Of a stretch of DNA of 64,000 nt, positions 40,857 through 49,357 are shown one piece after another. Every line of letters begins with the position of its first letter. Position 1 is the first letter of the stretch. The position numbers and the translations under genes were made by a program. The notes under the pieces are model-generated. The model saw nothing but the letters and a program-made list of their open reading frames with translations, was not told where the DNA came from and searched no databases. Source of the stretch: Candidatus Gastranaerophilales bacterium (lineage in GTDB: Bacteria > Cyanobacteriota > Vampirovibrionia > Gastranaerophilales > Gastranaerophilaceae); NCBI GenBank assembly GCA_900767135.1, contig CAAFYU010000085.1:62001-126000 (forward strand). The letters are read 5' to 3'.

Positions 40857-41771
40857 TTACACAGGAATAAAAACATAAGCTCTGTCGCTTCTAGGGATTT
40901 CTTCATCAATAATATCACTGCAACCTTTGCCATTGCCAAGTGAAATCAAAACATGCCCGTCTTCACCGATATTCCAAGTTTTTTGAGAGTTAGAAACTTT
41001 TGTTCCTGCGTCATAAGTTACAACCGCACCTTTTGGCAAAGTTGAAAAATCCAAACCTTTCGCATTGATTTGTTTAAAATTATCATTTGCCCTAAAAATA
41101 TACTTGCAATACTCGCCATTACCGTCAATATATGGACCTAATCCACTTTTTACAACGGCATTTTTTACAAATCTTGCACAAAGAGCTTTTTCTCTTTTTT
41201 GAGGAAGTCCGGCAAGTGCATTCTTAGCTAAAGTTTGACCTTTTTTAGAATTATATTTTACACCGTGATAAAGTTCTGTATGAGGAGCTGATGCAGAATG
41301 ATGAATTGGATTTGTTGCAAGTGTCGAAGTTGTTGATTGAGGTTTTGTAGAAGTTTCTGTTTTCGGAGAAACATCAATAACAGAGTCTTTAATAGGCTCT
41401 ATATCAGTGTTATTGTTAAAAACTCCATTGTAATTATATTGTTGAGAATTATTCAAATCAAAATTGTTCAATGTTCCGAAAATATTGTTACTGCCATAGC
41501 TTGGAAAAAGCATTTGATTGTTAAAATTGTAATTGTTATATGTTCCAAAAACTTCGTTATGAGTTTGTTGGAAAATAGAGTTTGAATTTCTCAAATTTTC
41601 AGCAAAAGACGGAGAACTTTGAGTTACATAGTACGGAGAAAGTCCGGTCAAAACCTCTGTTCCTTCAAATGGTGAATTCATATACGGATAACCATAATTG
41701 TAACCAAGAAAAGTATTATTTACGACGTGCCCGAACGGATTGTTATATCCACCTATACAACTAATACACAT
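40857..41771 (-). CDS. Papain-like (CHAP/NlpC-related) protein with Asn-rich N-terminus
   Basis: The 304-residue protein has an N-terminal 170-residue Asn/Tyr/Phe-rich segment without a signal peptide. A C-terminal domain at about 165-304 has a candidate nucleophile in KALCARFVKNAV, a strand-turn PKGAVVTYDAG, and a candidate His in GEDGHVLISLGNG. The arrangement resembles the neighbouring CHAP protein (Cys-helix, then PGD/KGA strand, then His strand), so the two are probably relatives of one papain-like cell-wall hydrolase group, though the third residue is unclear. It lies 80 nt upstream of the CHAP gene on the same strand, but each has its own shared-type promoter. Confidence 0.7.
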   Translation of the reverse strand: MCISCIGGYNNPFGHVVNNTFLGYNYGYPYMNSPFEGTEVLTGLSPYYVTQSSPSFAENLRNSNSIFQQTHNEVFGTYNNYNFNNQMLFPSYGSNNIFGTLNNFDLNNSQQYNYNGVFNNNTDIEPIKDSVIDVSPKTETSTKPQSTTSTLATNPIHHSASAPHTELYHGVKYNSKKGQTLAKNALAGLPQKREKALCARFVKNAVVKSGLGPYIDGNGEYCKYIFRANDNFKQINAKGLDFSTLPKGAVVTYDAGTKVSNSQKTWNIGEDGHVLISLGNGKGCSDIIDEEIPRSDRAYVFIPV

Positions 41772-41803
41772 AATTTTTTAACCTATAAACCTAACCTTAT
41801 TTA

Positions 41804-41832
41804 TATAAAGGATTTTTATGTGAGAAAATTGC
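41804..41832 (-). promoter_or_regulatory. GCAAWT/TTTATA-type promoter of the papain-like gene
   Basis: On the minus strand GCAATT starts at 41832 and TTTATA at 41809, with a 17-nt spacer. Further upstream ACATTCCTTCACAAA repeats the sequence seen at the CHAP promoter. Confidence 0.6.
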
Positions 41833-41888
41833 GTTTTTGTGAAGGAATGTAAATTTGATTAAAGAAATTATGAATTTGTGACGATAAG

Positions 41889-41919
41889 TTATTTAAGGTT
41901 ATTTAATATTATTTAAAGG
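41889..41919 (+). repeat. Three 10-bp direct repeats before the TPR gene
   Basis: TTATTTAAGG, TTATTTAATA and TTATTTAAAGG follow each other with a 10-base period and end at the ribosome binding site AAAGGT. The period equals about one helical turn. Confidence 0.6.
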
Positions 41920-41925
41920 TAGTTA

Positions 41926-43404
41926 ATGTACGATAATATAACAATTTTTTATAAAGATGCAGAGATTATAATAACTCCTTTCTCAGCCGGAAGGGTGATA
42001 AAATTGTTAAAAAAAAGAATTGCAAATGGTGAAGAAACAGCTCAAAATTATACATTTTTGGCAGATGCATATTTGACCAAAAAAGATAATAAAAAAGCTT
42101 TCAAATACGTGCTTAAAGCAAAGAAAATAGATCCTGATTATTATTATGCTGATGTTGTTGCTATAAGGATTTTGAGTGAAGAAGGCAAGTACTCGAAAGC
42201 GGAATATTATGTAAATGATTTGTTAGAAAAAGCTCCTGAAGATTACTACTTAGCATATACTTTTGCTGCGGAGGTTTATATTAGCCCTGCTTTTGCCGGA
42301 CGAAAAAATAGAGTTGTTCAAAAATTTGCAGAAAAAATTCTTGCACACGAAGATGACGGTTCTTTCCAATATTTAAACTGTTGTATTTTTGTCTATCAAA
42401 ATTTGTTATTTGATTTTGATATGGCGTTAAAATATTACATAAAAGCATTTAAGAGAAATCCTATTGTGATGCTTTCTTTAAATTGGTTAATTGCTTTTAT
42501 TGTTCTTGTCTATCAAATAATAGTTACAAAATTGAAATTAAATATAACTTATGTTCAGATCATTAATTTTAACAGATTTTTTATGAAAAAAGAAGAGTAT
42601 TATTATTTGATTTCAGATCCGTATAATACTGATTTGCCGCCAGAAAAGATGATAGAATCTATTGATAAAGCAATAAAAATTAATCCTTTGCCTCAATATC
42701 GGATTAGAAAAGGTGAAATTTTGTTTTGTATTGGGGAGCATTATCAAGAGGCAATTGAGGTTTTAAAAGATGTTTTAGAAGAAGACAGTAGCTTTAAAGA
42801 GTGCTATAAAGTAATAGCTTTGAGTTATCTTCAATTGGAAGATTATCCGAATGCTTTAAGGTATATAAATCTTGCGATTTTGAACAGTCAAGATGATGAA
42901 TATTTATATGAATTAAAATCAAAGATTTTGAAATATTTAAATAAACCAGATGAGGCTTTGAATGTTTTGTTGAAATTTTATGAAAACTATCCTGACGATA
43001 TGGAAATTGAAGCTAGTATCGCACTAGAATATAGAAAAAGAAATGAAAACAGTAAAGCACTAAACTTTATAAATAAATCTCTTTTGAAAGAAAAAGATAG
43101 TGACAAATATCTAGGTAAAGAAATAATTTTGGTTCAAATGGAAAGATATGAAGACGCAATAAAGGCGGGGGAAAAATCAATTGAACTGGAAGAAAATGGA
43201 GCCGCATATTATTGGCTGGCGTTGTCTTATGGAAGAATAGAAGAGTATTCAAAAGCTCTAACTGCAATTAATAAGTCTATTTTATTAGACGGTGGTGACA
43301 TGTGGAGCTTCAAAATTCAATCTGAAATCTATACAGCTTTGGGAGATAATAAAGCTGCTGAAAAAGCATATAAAAAAGCCAAAGAACTTGGGTTAGAAGA
43401 ATGA
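41926..43404 (+). CDS. Large TPR-repeat protein with a central hydrophobic segment
   Basis: The 492-residue protein is built mainly of tetratricopeptide repeats, e.g. FLADAYLTKKDNKKAFKYVL (about 45-64), IALSYLQLEDYPNALRYINL (about 305-325) and AYYWLALSYGRIEEYSKALT (about 425-445). Near residues 180-205 a hydrophobic stretch (VMLSLNWLIAFIVLVYQIIV) could cross the membrane. No enzymatic domain is seen. TPR arrays bind other proteins. The start has AAAGGT upstream together with an unusual set of 10-bp repeats. It is monocistronic and convergent with the ABC exporter. A role cannot be assigned. Confidence 0.75.
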   Translation: MYDNITIFYKDAEIIITPFSAGRVIKLLKKRIANGEETAQNYTFLADAYLTKKDNKKAFKYVLKAKKIDPDYYYADVVAIRILSEEGKYSKAEYYVNDLLEKAPEDYYLAYTFAAEVYISPAFAGRKNRVVQKFAEKILAHEDDGSFQYLNCCIFVYQNLLFDFDMALKYYIKAFKRNPIVMLSLNWLIAFIVLVYQIIVTKLKLNITYVQIINFNRFFMKKEEYYYLISDPYNTDLPPEKMIESIDKAIKINPLPQYRIRKGEILFCIGEHYQEAIEVLKDVLEEDSSFKECYKVIALSYLQLEDYPNALRYINLAILNSQDDEYLYELKSKILKYLNKPDEALNVLLKFYENYPDDMEIEASIALEYRKRNENSKALNFINKSLLKEKDSDKYLGKEIILVQMERYEDAIKAGEKSIELEENGAAYYWLALSYGRIEEYSKALTAINKSILLDGGDMWSFKIQSEIYTALGDNKAAEKAYKKAKELGLEE

Positions 43405-43453
43405 CGACTATCCCTTAGTACCTCGCTTCTTAGCCACTTAGCCAAATCATGTC

Positions 43454-43473
43454 GGCGGGGTGGGTACCCCGCC
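43454..43473. terminator. GC-rich hairpin between convergent genes
   Basis: GGCGGGG (43454-43460) and CCCCGCC (43467-43473) form a stem around TGGGTA. It is very GC-rich for this genome and lies between the TPR gene and the ABC exporter. No long T-run follows. Confidence 0.5.
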
Positions 43474-43520
43474 CAATTTCTGATAACTTGATACGACCTT
43501 AGTGCCCTAGTAACTTACTT

Positions 43521-45356
43521 TTACACCGCTTCTTCTTGTCTTTTAAACTGCATTTCGTACAAATATTTATACTTCCCGCCTTCAATATTCATCAATTCAT
43601 CATGTGTGCCGAGTTCAGCAAGTTTGCCTTCGTCCACAACCGCAATTCTATCTGCATTTTGAATTGTTGATAGTCTGTGTGCGATTACAAATACAGTTCT
43701 ATTTTTAATCAAGTTATCCAAAGCTTTTTGAACAATTGCTTCTGATTTGTTGTCAAGAGCCGATGTTGCTTCGTCCAAAATTACAATCGGCGAATTTTTC
43801 AACATAGCTCGTGCAATTGCAACACGTTGTCTTTGTCCGCCTGACAATGATGCCCCACGTTCACCAACAAATGTATCTAAACCTTTTTCCAAAGTGTGAG
43901 CAAATTCGTCCAAATGTGCCATTCTAACAACTTCTTCAATTTGTTCCTCTGTCGCATGCTCATTTCCCATCAAAATATTATCCTTTATTGTTCCTGAGAA
44001 CAAGAAATTATCTTGGAAAACAAACGAAATTTTACTTCTTAAATTATCAAGTTCAAAATCCTTGATATTCACACCATCAAACTCAATTGCACCTGACGTT
44101 ACATCATAAAAACGAGGCAACAGACTTACAACCGTACTTTTACCGCCACCGGAATTTCCAACCAAGGCGATAGTTTCCCCTTTATTTATGTGCAAACTGA
44201 AATCTTTTAAAACAGGTACACCTTCTTCGTATTCAAAATAAACATTTTTGAAATCAATACAGTTGTTCAAATCTGCCAATGCAACAGGTTTTTCAGGAGA
44301 TTTAATTTGCGGTTGTAAATCAAACAATTCAAACACACGACTCATTGCAACAAACACATTTTGAAGGTTTGTCAAAGTGTTGCCCAAAGTTTTTGTCGGT
44401 TTGTACAACAAAAGTAAAGAAGTTACAAACGACGCAAAACTTCCGGCAGTCATTTCACCTGATAAAATCAAACTGTTACCATACGCCATAACAAGTGCAA
44501 TCCCTATTGAGCAAACAAAATACATAATCGGAGAAAGCCAACCGACACGCTTTGTCAAAGACATTGCAAGGTGGAATTGTTCAGTAATTTGGTTGTCAAA
44601 TTTTTCATTTTGATCTTTTTGCAAATTATAAGCAGTCATAATCTTGTTACCGGCAAAGGTTTCGTTGAAATTTGTCGTCATATTTCCGCCGACAACCATA
44701 GTTGCGTTAGAAACTTTTTTAACTCTTTTTCTGATAAACGTAACAGGCGTAATTGCAATAGCCATAATAGTTACGCCGATAATCGCAAGCTTCCATGAGT
44801 TGTATAACAAAACTCCGATAAGTCCAACAAGTCCAAAGAAAGTTGCGATAAATGATTTCAACAAATCAATAACATTTCTAGATGCTGTGTCAGGGTCACT
44901 CAAAAATCTTGTTAATACAATACCAGATGAGTTCACATCAAAAAATTGAGGGTCCATTGAAGTCAATTTTTTAAACAAATCTTTTTTTAAAGACATTGAT
45001 ATTTTTTGTCCGGTCCAATCTGTCAAATAATTGCTGGAATATTTTAATATCCCTTGGAAAAGTGCAAAACCGACGATACCAAAAGGTATTATCATAGCAA
45101 GAAAAGCTTGTGAATGAACAGTAATACCTAAAAATGTCCAAGTATGTTCAGGATTTCCGTTTACAACAAAGTCCAAATAAGGTTTTAGAGCCAGTGCCAC
45201 AACACCGTCAAGCAAACCGAGAGGAATTGCAATAAGTAAATTTAGAATTGCTCTTGGTAAAACAGGCTTTATGTAAGGAAATATTTTTCCTAATAAGTAT
45301 TTGTAATTAAATGCGTCTTTTGATTGCGTATCTTTTAATTTATAACTGTAATTCAT
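43521..45356 (-). CDS. MsbA-like ABC exporter
   Basis: This 611-residue half-transporter has six membrane helices in the N-terminal 330 residues and an ATPase domain at about 365-600. The latter shows Walker A VGNSGGGKSTVVSLLPRF, Q-loop FVFQDNFLFSG, signature LSGGQRQRVAIARA, Walker B VILDEATSALD and an H-loop IAHRLST. The length and QDNFLFSGTIKDN pattern fit the lipid-flippase MsbA group, although multidrug export cannot be excluded. It acts as a homodimer in the inner membrane, moving lipid A or drugs. GAAGGGAT lies before the ATG. It is divergent from ugd, which may also serve envelope sugar synthesis. Confidence 0.92.
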   Translation of the reverse strand: MNYSYKLKDTQSKDAFNYKYLLGKIFPYIKPVLPRAILNLLIAIPLGLLDGVVALALKPYLDFVVNGNPEHTWTFLGITVHSQAFLAMIIPFGIVGFALFQGILKYSSNYLTDWTGQKISMSLKKDLFKKLTSMDPQFFDVNSSGIVLTRFLSDPDTASRNVIDLLKSFIATFFGLVGLIGVLLYNSWKLAIIGVTIMAIAITPVTFIRKRVKKVSNATMVVGGNMTTNFNETFAGNKIMTAYNLQKDQNEKFDNQITEQFHLAMSLTKRVGWLSPIMYFVCSIGIALVMAYGNSLILSGEMTAGSFASFVTSLLLLYKPTKTLGNTLTNLQNVFVAMSRVFELFDLQPQIKSPEKPVALADLNNCIDFKNVYFEYEEGVPVLKDFSLHINKGETIALVGNSGGGKSTVVSLLPRFYDVTSGAIEFDGVNIKDFELDNLRSKISFVFQDNFLFSGTIKDNILMGNEHATEEQIEEVVRMAHLDEFAHTLEKGLDTFVGERGASLSGGQRQRVAIARAMLKNSPIVILDEATSALDNKSEAIVQKALDNLIKNRTVFVIAHRLSTIQNADRIAVVDEGKLAELGTHDELMNIEGGKYKYLYEMQFKRQEEAV

Positions 45357-45446
45357 GTCTATCCCTTCTTGATTAAATAATTGACATTATCTCATAAAAA
45401 TATTTTTTGTGCTATATTGAATATTAAGGAATTATAAGGAGAAGAG

Positions 45447-46751
45447 ATGAAAATTTGTGTAATCGGAACAGGATACGTAGGATTAGTTGCAGGAACCTGT
45501 CTTGCTGATATGGGAAATGACGTAATTTGTGTAGATAATGACTTAGAAAAACTTAAAAAATTGGAAGACGGAATTGTTCCGATTTACGAACCGGGGCTTG
45601 AAGAATTAATCAAGGCAAATGTTATGGAAGGTCGATTGAAATTTTCATCAGACCTCGACAAAGCCGTAAAAGACTCTCTCGTTTGCTTTATCGCAGTAGG
45701 AACTCCGCAAAGCGAGGACGGATCAGCTGATATGCAATACGTTATGGCAGTTGCTGACAGTATCGGAAAAGCCATCAACGGTTACAAAGTAATTGTCGAT
45801 AAGTCTACCGTTCCTGTCGGTACAGCAGACAAAGTTGCAGAAACTATCCGCAAACATTACGACGGAGAATTTGACGTTGTGTCAAATCCGGAATTTTTGA
45901 AACAAGGTGCAGCAGTAGACGACTTTTTGAAACCTGACAGAGTTGTAATCGGATCAAATTCGCCAAAAGCAACCGCAATTATGCAAGAAGTTTATGCTCC
46001 ATTTTTCAGAACAGCAAGTCGCTTTGTAATTATGGACGTAAAATCCGCTGAAATGACAAAATATGCAGCAAATTCATTCTTAGCCGTTAAAATTTCTTAC
46101 GCAAACGAAATCGCCAATATTTGTGAAGCTGTCGGTGCTGATGCAGAAATGGTACGAATCGGCATGTGTTCTGACAAGCGAATCGGTTCTCAATTCTTAT
46201 TCCCGGGACTTGGATACGGTGGAAGTTGCTTTCCAAAAGACGTTAAGGCTCTTTTAAAAACCGCAAAAGACAACAACTGTGGATTTAGACTAATTGAAGC
46301 CGCAGACGAAGTAAACAAAGAACAAAGAGTAATTTTTATCACAAAAATCCTTCGCCGTTTTGGAATGAACTTGACTGGCAAAACTTTCGGAGTTTGGGGC
46401 TTGACTTTCAAACCAAAAACAAACGACATGAGAATGTCACCGGCAATCACAATTATTAATGCATTACTAGAATTCGGTGCAACAGTGAAAGCTTATGATC
46501 CGAAAGGATTTGAACAAGCCAAAACAATTTTTGGCGATAAAATTATTTATGCAAAAAATTCTTATGACGCATTAGAAAATGCTGATTGTATGTTACTTTT
46601 GACAGAATGGAATGAATTCAGACGTCCTGATTTCGACAGAATTAAAGACTTAATGAAATCTCCAATAATCTTTGATGGCAGAAATCAATATGATGGTGAA
46701 AGGTTAAAACAACGTGGATTTGAATACCACTGTGTTGGAAAAAGAGGTTAG
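45447..46751 (+). CDS. ugd: UDP-glucose 6-dehydrogenase
   Basis: The 434-residue enzyme has an N-terminal Rossmann loop VIGTGYVGLVAGTCLAD, DKSTVPVGTAD, NPEFLKQGAAVDDFLKPDR, and the catalytic Cys in GYGGSCFPKDVKAL (about 258), followed by the C-terminal UDP-binding domain (FKPKTNDMRMSP). It oxidises UDP-glucose to UDP-glucuronate in two NAD+-dependent steps for surface polysaccharides. The start has AAGGAGAAG. A strong terminator follows. No other nucleotide-sugar genes are adjacent, but two glycosyltransferases lie at 61385-64000. Confidence 0.96.
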   Translation: MKICVIGTGYVGLVAGTCLADMGNDVICVDNDLEKLKKLEDGIVPIYEPGLEELIKANVMEGRLKFSSDLDKAVKDSLVCFIAVGTPQSEDGSADMQYVMAVADSIGKAINGYKVIVDKSTVPVGTADKVAETIRKHYDGEFDVVSNPEFLKQGAAVDDFLKPDRVVIGSNSPKATAIMQEVYAPFFRTASRFVIMDVKSAEMTKYAANSFLAVKISYANEIANICEAVGADAEMVRIGMCSDKRIGSQFLFPGLGYGGSCFPKDVKALLKTAKDNNCGFRLIEAADEVNKEQRVIFITKILRRFGMNLTGKTFGVWGLTFKPKTNDMRMSPAITIINALLEFGATVKAYDPKGFEQAKTIFGDKIIYAKNSYDALENADCMLLLTEWNEFRRPDFDRIKDLMKSPIIFDGRNQYDGERLKQRGFEYHCVGKRG

Positions 46752-46774
46752 TAAAATATAAATTTGTAAAAATA

Positions 46775-46811
46775 AAAAAGTCACTTTAAAGATAATTTAA
46801 GTGACTTTTTT
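46775..46811 (+). terminator. Intrinsic terminator after ugd
   Basis: AAAAAGTCACTT and AAGTGACTTTTT (46776-46810) form a long stem around TAAAGATAATTT, followed by T. Confidence 0.85.
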
Positions 46812-46830
46812 ATATGAACATGTCATGATA

Positions 46831-46873
46831 AAAACCCTTAAAATAGATTCAATTATCTAGTTTTAAGGGTTTT
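46831..46873 (-). terminator. Intrinsic terminator after rpsU
   Basis: AAAACCCTTAAAA (46831-46843) and TTTTAAGGGTTTT (46861-46873) pair perfectly over 13 bp, with an inner TAGAT/ATCTA stem. On the minus strand T-rich sequence follows. It lies 25 nt beyond the rpsU stop. Confidence 0.9.
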
Positions 46874-46897
46874 ATTTATTATTTAACTTTAATCTGA

Positions 46898-47071
46898 TTA
46901 AACTTTTCTTTTTCTAGCTGCTTCAGATTTGCGTTTTCTTTTTACGCTTGGTTTTTCATATCTTTCACGTTTTTTTACTTCTGAAAGAATACCGGCTTTT
47001 TGAATTTTTTTCTTGAAACGACGCAATGCACTTTCAATTGATTCGTTTTCGCCAACTTTAACTTCTGCCAT
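46898..47071 (-). CDS. rpsU: 30S ribosomal protein S21
   Basis: The 57-residue basic protein reads MAEVKVGENESIESALRRF, then KKIQKAGILSEVKKRERYEK, then a Lys/Arg-rich tail, which is standard S21. It binds the 30S platform near the anti-Shine-Dalgarno region of 16S rRNA and supports initiation. AAGGTGGTGAA lies before the ATG. It is monocistronic with a strong terminator. The protein is too small to be found by length-filtered gene calling. In genomes with leaderless messages, S21 content can affect which mRNAs are initiated, but no such link is shown here. Confidence 0.97.
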   Translation of the reverse strand: MAEVKVGENESIESALRRFKKKIQKAGILSEVKKRERYEKPSVKRKRKSEAARKRKV

Positions 47072-47230
47072 TTATATTTTCACCACCTTTATGGTCTTTT
47101 TGTACAATCTTTTATCATTATAAACGAAATAAAAAATATTTCAAGTGTTTGTTTAGATTGAGCATATATTTACTGTTTTATCAAACTTACCAATTAATTC
47201 AAATGGCTTATAATGAGGTTTTAAATGTTA

Positions 47231-48835
47231 TTATTTTAGTCGTTTTACAACCGCATCAATCAAACCTTTGAATAAAGGGTGCGGTCTTTCCGGACGAGAT
47301 TTGAATTCAGGGTGGAATTGGCATGCTACAAACCAATCCAATTGAGGCAATTCAACAACTTCTGCCAACATTCCATCAGGCGACATTCCAGAGAACACCA
47401 AGCCTTTCTCGGCAATCCTATCCAAATACTCGTTATTGACTTCATAACGATGCCTATGACGTTCTGAAATTCTTTCTGCTCCGTAAGCCGCTGCTGCCTT
47501 TGTGCCTTTTTTCAATACGCAATCATAAGCACCCAATCTCATTGTTCCACCGTAACCATGAACATTTTTTTGTTCAAGCATCAAGTCAATAACAGGGTTT
47601 TGTGCATTTTCATCAAATTCTTTTGAATTTGCATCTTTAATTCCAACAACATTTCGAGCATACTCAATAACAGCACACTGCATGCCCAAACAAAGTCCCA
47701 AGAATGGAAGATTGTTTTCTCTTGCATAACGAATTACGTTCAACTTTCCTTCAATTCCGCGAACGCCAAAGCCACCAGGAACAACAAGTGCCTGAACATC
47801 AGAAAGCAATTCCTTACATTTTTTCTGATCAACGCATTCTTCTGAGTTAATCCATTTAATTTCAACCTTCATATCATCTGCATAACCGGCATGCTTCAAA
47901 GATTCCACGACAGAAATATATGCATCTGAAAGTTTTGTGTATTTTCCTGCAATTGCAACTTTCACCGTTGCGTGCTGATTTTTGATGTTTTCGACAAGTT
48001 TTTTCCAGTTAGCCAAATCAGCCGGTCTGTCTTCCACCCTCAACATATCTAAGACAACGTGTGCCATATTTTGCTCTTCAAGAGCTAATGGAACTTCATA
48101 AATACTTTTCATATCACGACATTCAATAACAGCTTCCTTCGGCACAGAACAGAACAATGCTAATTTTTCTTTTTCTGTTTTTGGAATAGGTTTTGATGTT
48201 CTACAAACCAAGATTTCAGGCTGAATTCCGTAACTTCTCAAAACCTGAACACTGTGTTGAGAAGGTTTAGTTTTTAATTCCCCTGATGTTGGCAAGTACG
48301 GCAACAAAGTTGTATGAATTGAAATAGCATTTCCAATTCCGATTTCAGTCTTAAACTGCCTGATTGCTTCAATAAACGGCAAACTTTCAATATCACCGAT
48401 TGTTCCACCAATTTCAATCAATTGAAAATCAGGTTTAAACTGCTTTGTTGCTCCCAAAATTCTTGATTTAATCTCATTTGTAATATGTGGAATAACTTGA
48501 ACAGTCGCACCGAGGTAATCTCCACGACGTTCTTTTTCAATAACAGTTTGGTAAACACTTCCAGAGGTTACATTATTAAATTTGCCCAAAGAAGTATCTG
48601 TAAACCTTTCATAGTGCCCCAAATCAAGGTCTGTTTCTGCTCCATCATCTGTTACAAAAACTTCACCATGTTGAAACGGACTCATAGTACCCGGGTCGAC
48701 ATTTATGTAAGGGTCGAATTTCTGGTTAATAACAGAAAACCCTCTTGCTCTAAGTAGTCTACCCAAAGATGCAGCGACAATTCCTTTACCCAAAGAACTT
48801 ACTACACCACCTGTTATGAAAATATATTTTGTCAT
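47231..48835 (-). CDS. pyrG: CTP synthase
   Basis: The 534-residue enzyme has the N-terminal synthase domain with FITGGVVSSLGKGIVAASLG (P-loop), GTMSPFQHGEVFVTDDGAETDLDLGHYERF and the IEIGGTIGDIES segment, and a C-terminal glutaminase domain with GFGVRGIEGK, FLGLCLGMQCAVIE (nucleophile Cys) and CQFHPEFKSRP (His/Glu). It converts UTP to CTP with glutamine as ammonia source. ATG 48835 is chosen because GAGG lies closely upstream. It is downstream of gatC on the same strand, with a GCGAGGT/ACCTCGC hairpin in the 109-nt gap that may separate them. Confidence 0.97.
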   Translation of the reverse strand: MTKYIFITGGVVSSLGKGIVAASLGRLLRARGFSVINQKFDPYINVDPGTMSPFQHGEVFVTDDGAETDLDLGHYERFTDTSLGKFNNVTSGSVYQTVIEKERRGDYLGATVQVIPHITNEIKSRILGATKQFKPDFQLIEIGGTIGDIESLPFIEAIRQFKTEIGIGNAISIHTTLLPYLPTSGELKTKPSQHSVQVLRSYGIQPEILVCRTSKPIPKTEKEKLALFCSVPKEAVIECRDMKSIYEVPLALEEQNMAHVVLDMLRVEDRPADLANWKKLVENIKNQHATVKVAIAGKYTKLSDAYISVVESLKHAGYADDMKVEIKWINSEECVDQKKCKELLSDVQALVVPGGFGVRGIEGKLNVIRYARENNLPFLGLCLGMQCAVIEYARNVVGIKDANSKEFDENAQNPVIDLMLEQKNVHGYGGTMRLGAYDCVLKKGTKAAAAYGAERISERHRHRYEVNNEYLDRIAEKGLVFSGMSPDGMLAEVVELPQLDWFVACQFHPEFKSRPERPHPLFKGLIDAVVKRLK

Positions 48836-48944
48836 GCTAACCTCAATAAAAATATACACTATACAGCGAGGTTCTGTTACTTATTACCTCGCCTTAAAAT
48901 CAAAGATTTTGCCCTCTTCGCAAGGGTGAACATTCAGTTACATC

Positions 48945-49226
48945 TTAATTAATCTTAGGAACTTTAAAGAAATCGCCTTCAACTTCCGGAGCATTAGACA
49001 TCAAAGCTTCCTTAGAAATTTCTTGAACAACTTTGTCCTCTCTCATAACGTTACAAAAATCAATAACCTGAGTCATTGGCTTAACGTTAGAAGTATCAAC
49101 TTCGTTCATCTGGTCAACATATTTCAAAACGTCACCAAGTTGTTTTGTATAAAGTTCTTTTTCTTCTTCTGTTAATTCCAATCGTGCAAGTTTAGCAACG
49201 TGTTCTACATCTTTTATCGTAATCAT
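48945..49226 (-). CDS. gatC: Asp/Glu-tRNA amidotransferase subunit C
   Basis: The 93-residue protein has the GatC pattern VEHVAKLARLELTEEEKELY near the N-terminus, then LGDVLKYVDQMNEVDTSNVK and a C-terminal MREDKVVQE. It stabilises the GatA subunit of the amidotransferase that makes Gln-tRNA or Asn-tRNA from mischarged Glu-/Asp-tRNA. GatA and GatB are not adjacent. GGAG lies before the ATG. Its presence implies that one or both of GlnRS and AsnRS are missing or supplemented, as is typical for cyanobacteria-related and Gram-positive lineages. Confidence 0.95.
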   Translation of the reverse strand: MITIKDVEHVAKLARLELTEEEKELYTKQLGDVLKYVDQMNEVDTSNVKPMTQVIDFCNVMREDKVVQEISKEALMSNAPEVEGDFFKVPKIN

Positions 49227-49357
49227 ATTTTTCTACTCCATCTATTCCACAAGTTTACCACAAAAATTTATCATGCCAAATGATTTATTACATATTTTTA
49301 ATTATTCCTAAAATAAAAAAGTTATGCTATAATGTTTTTGTTAATGGAGATAATCTT

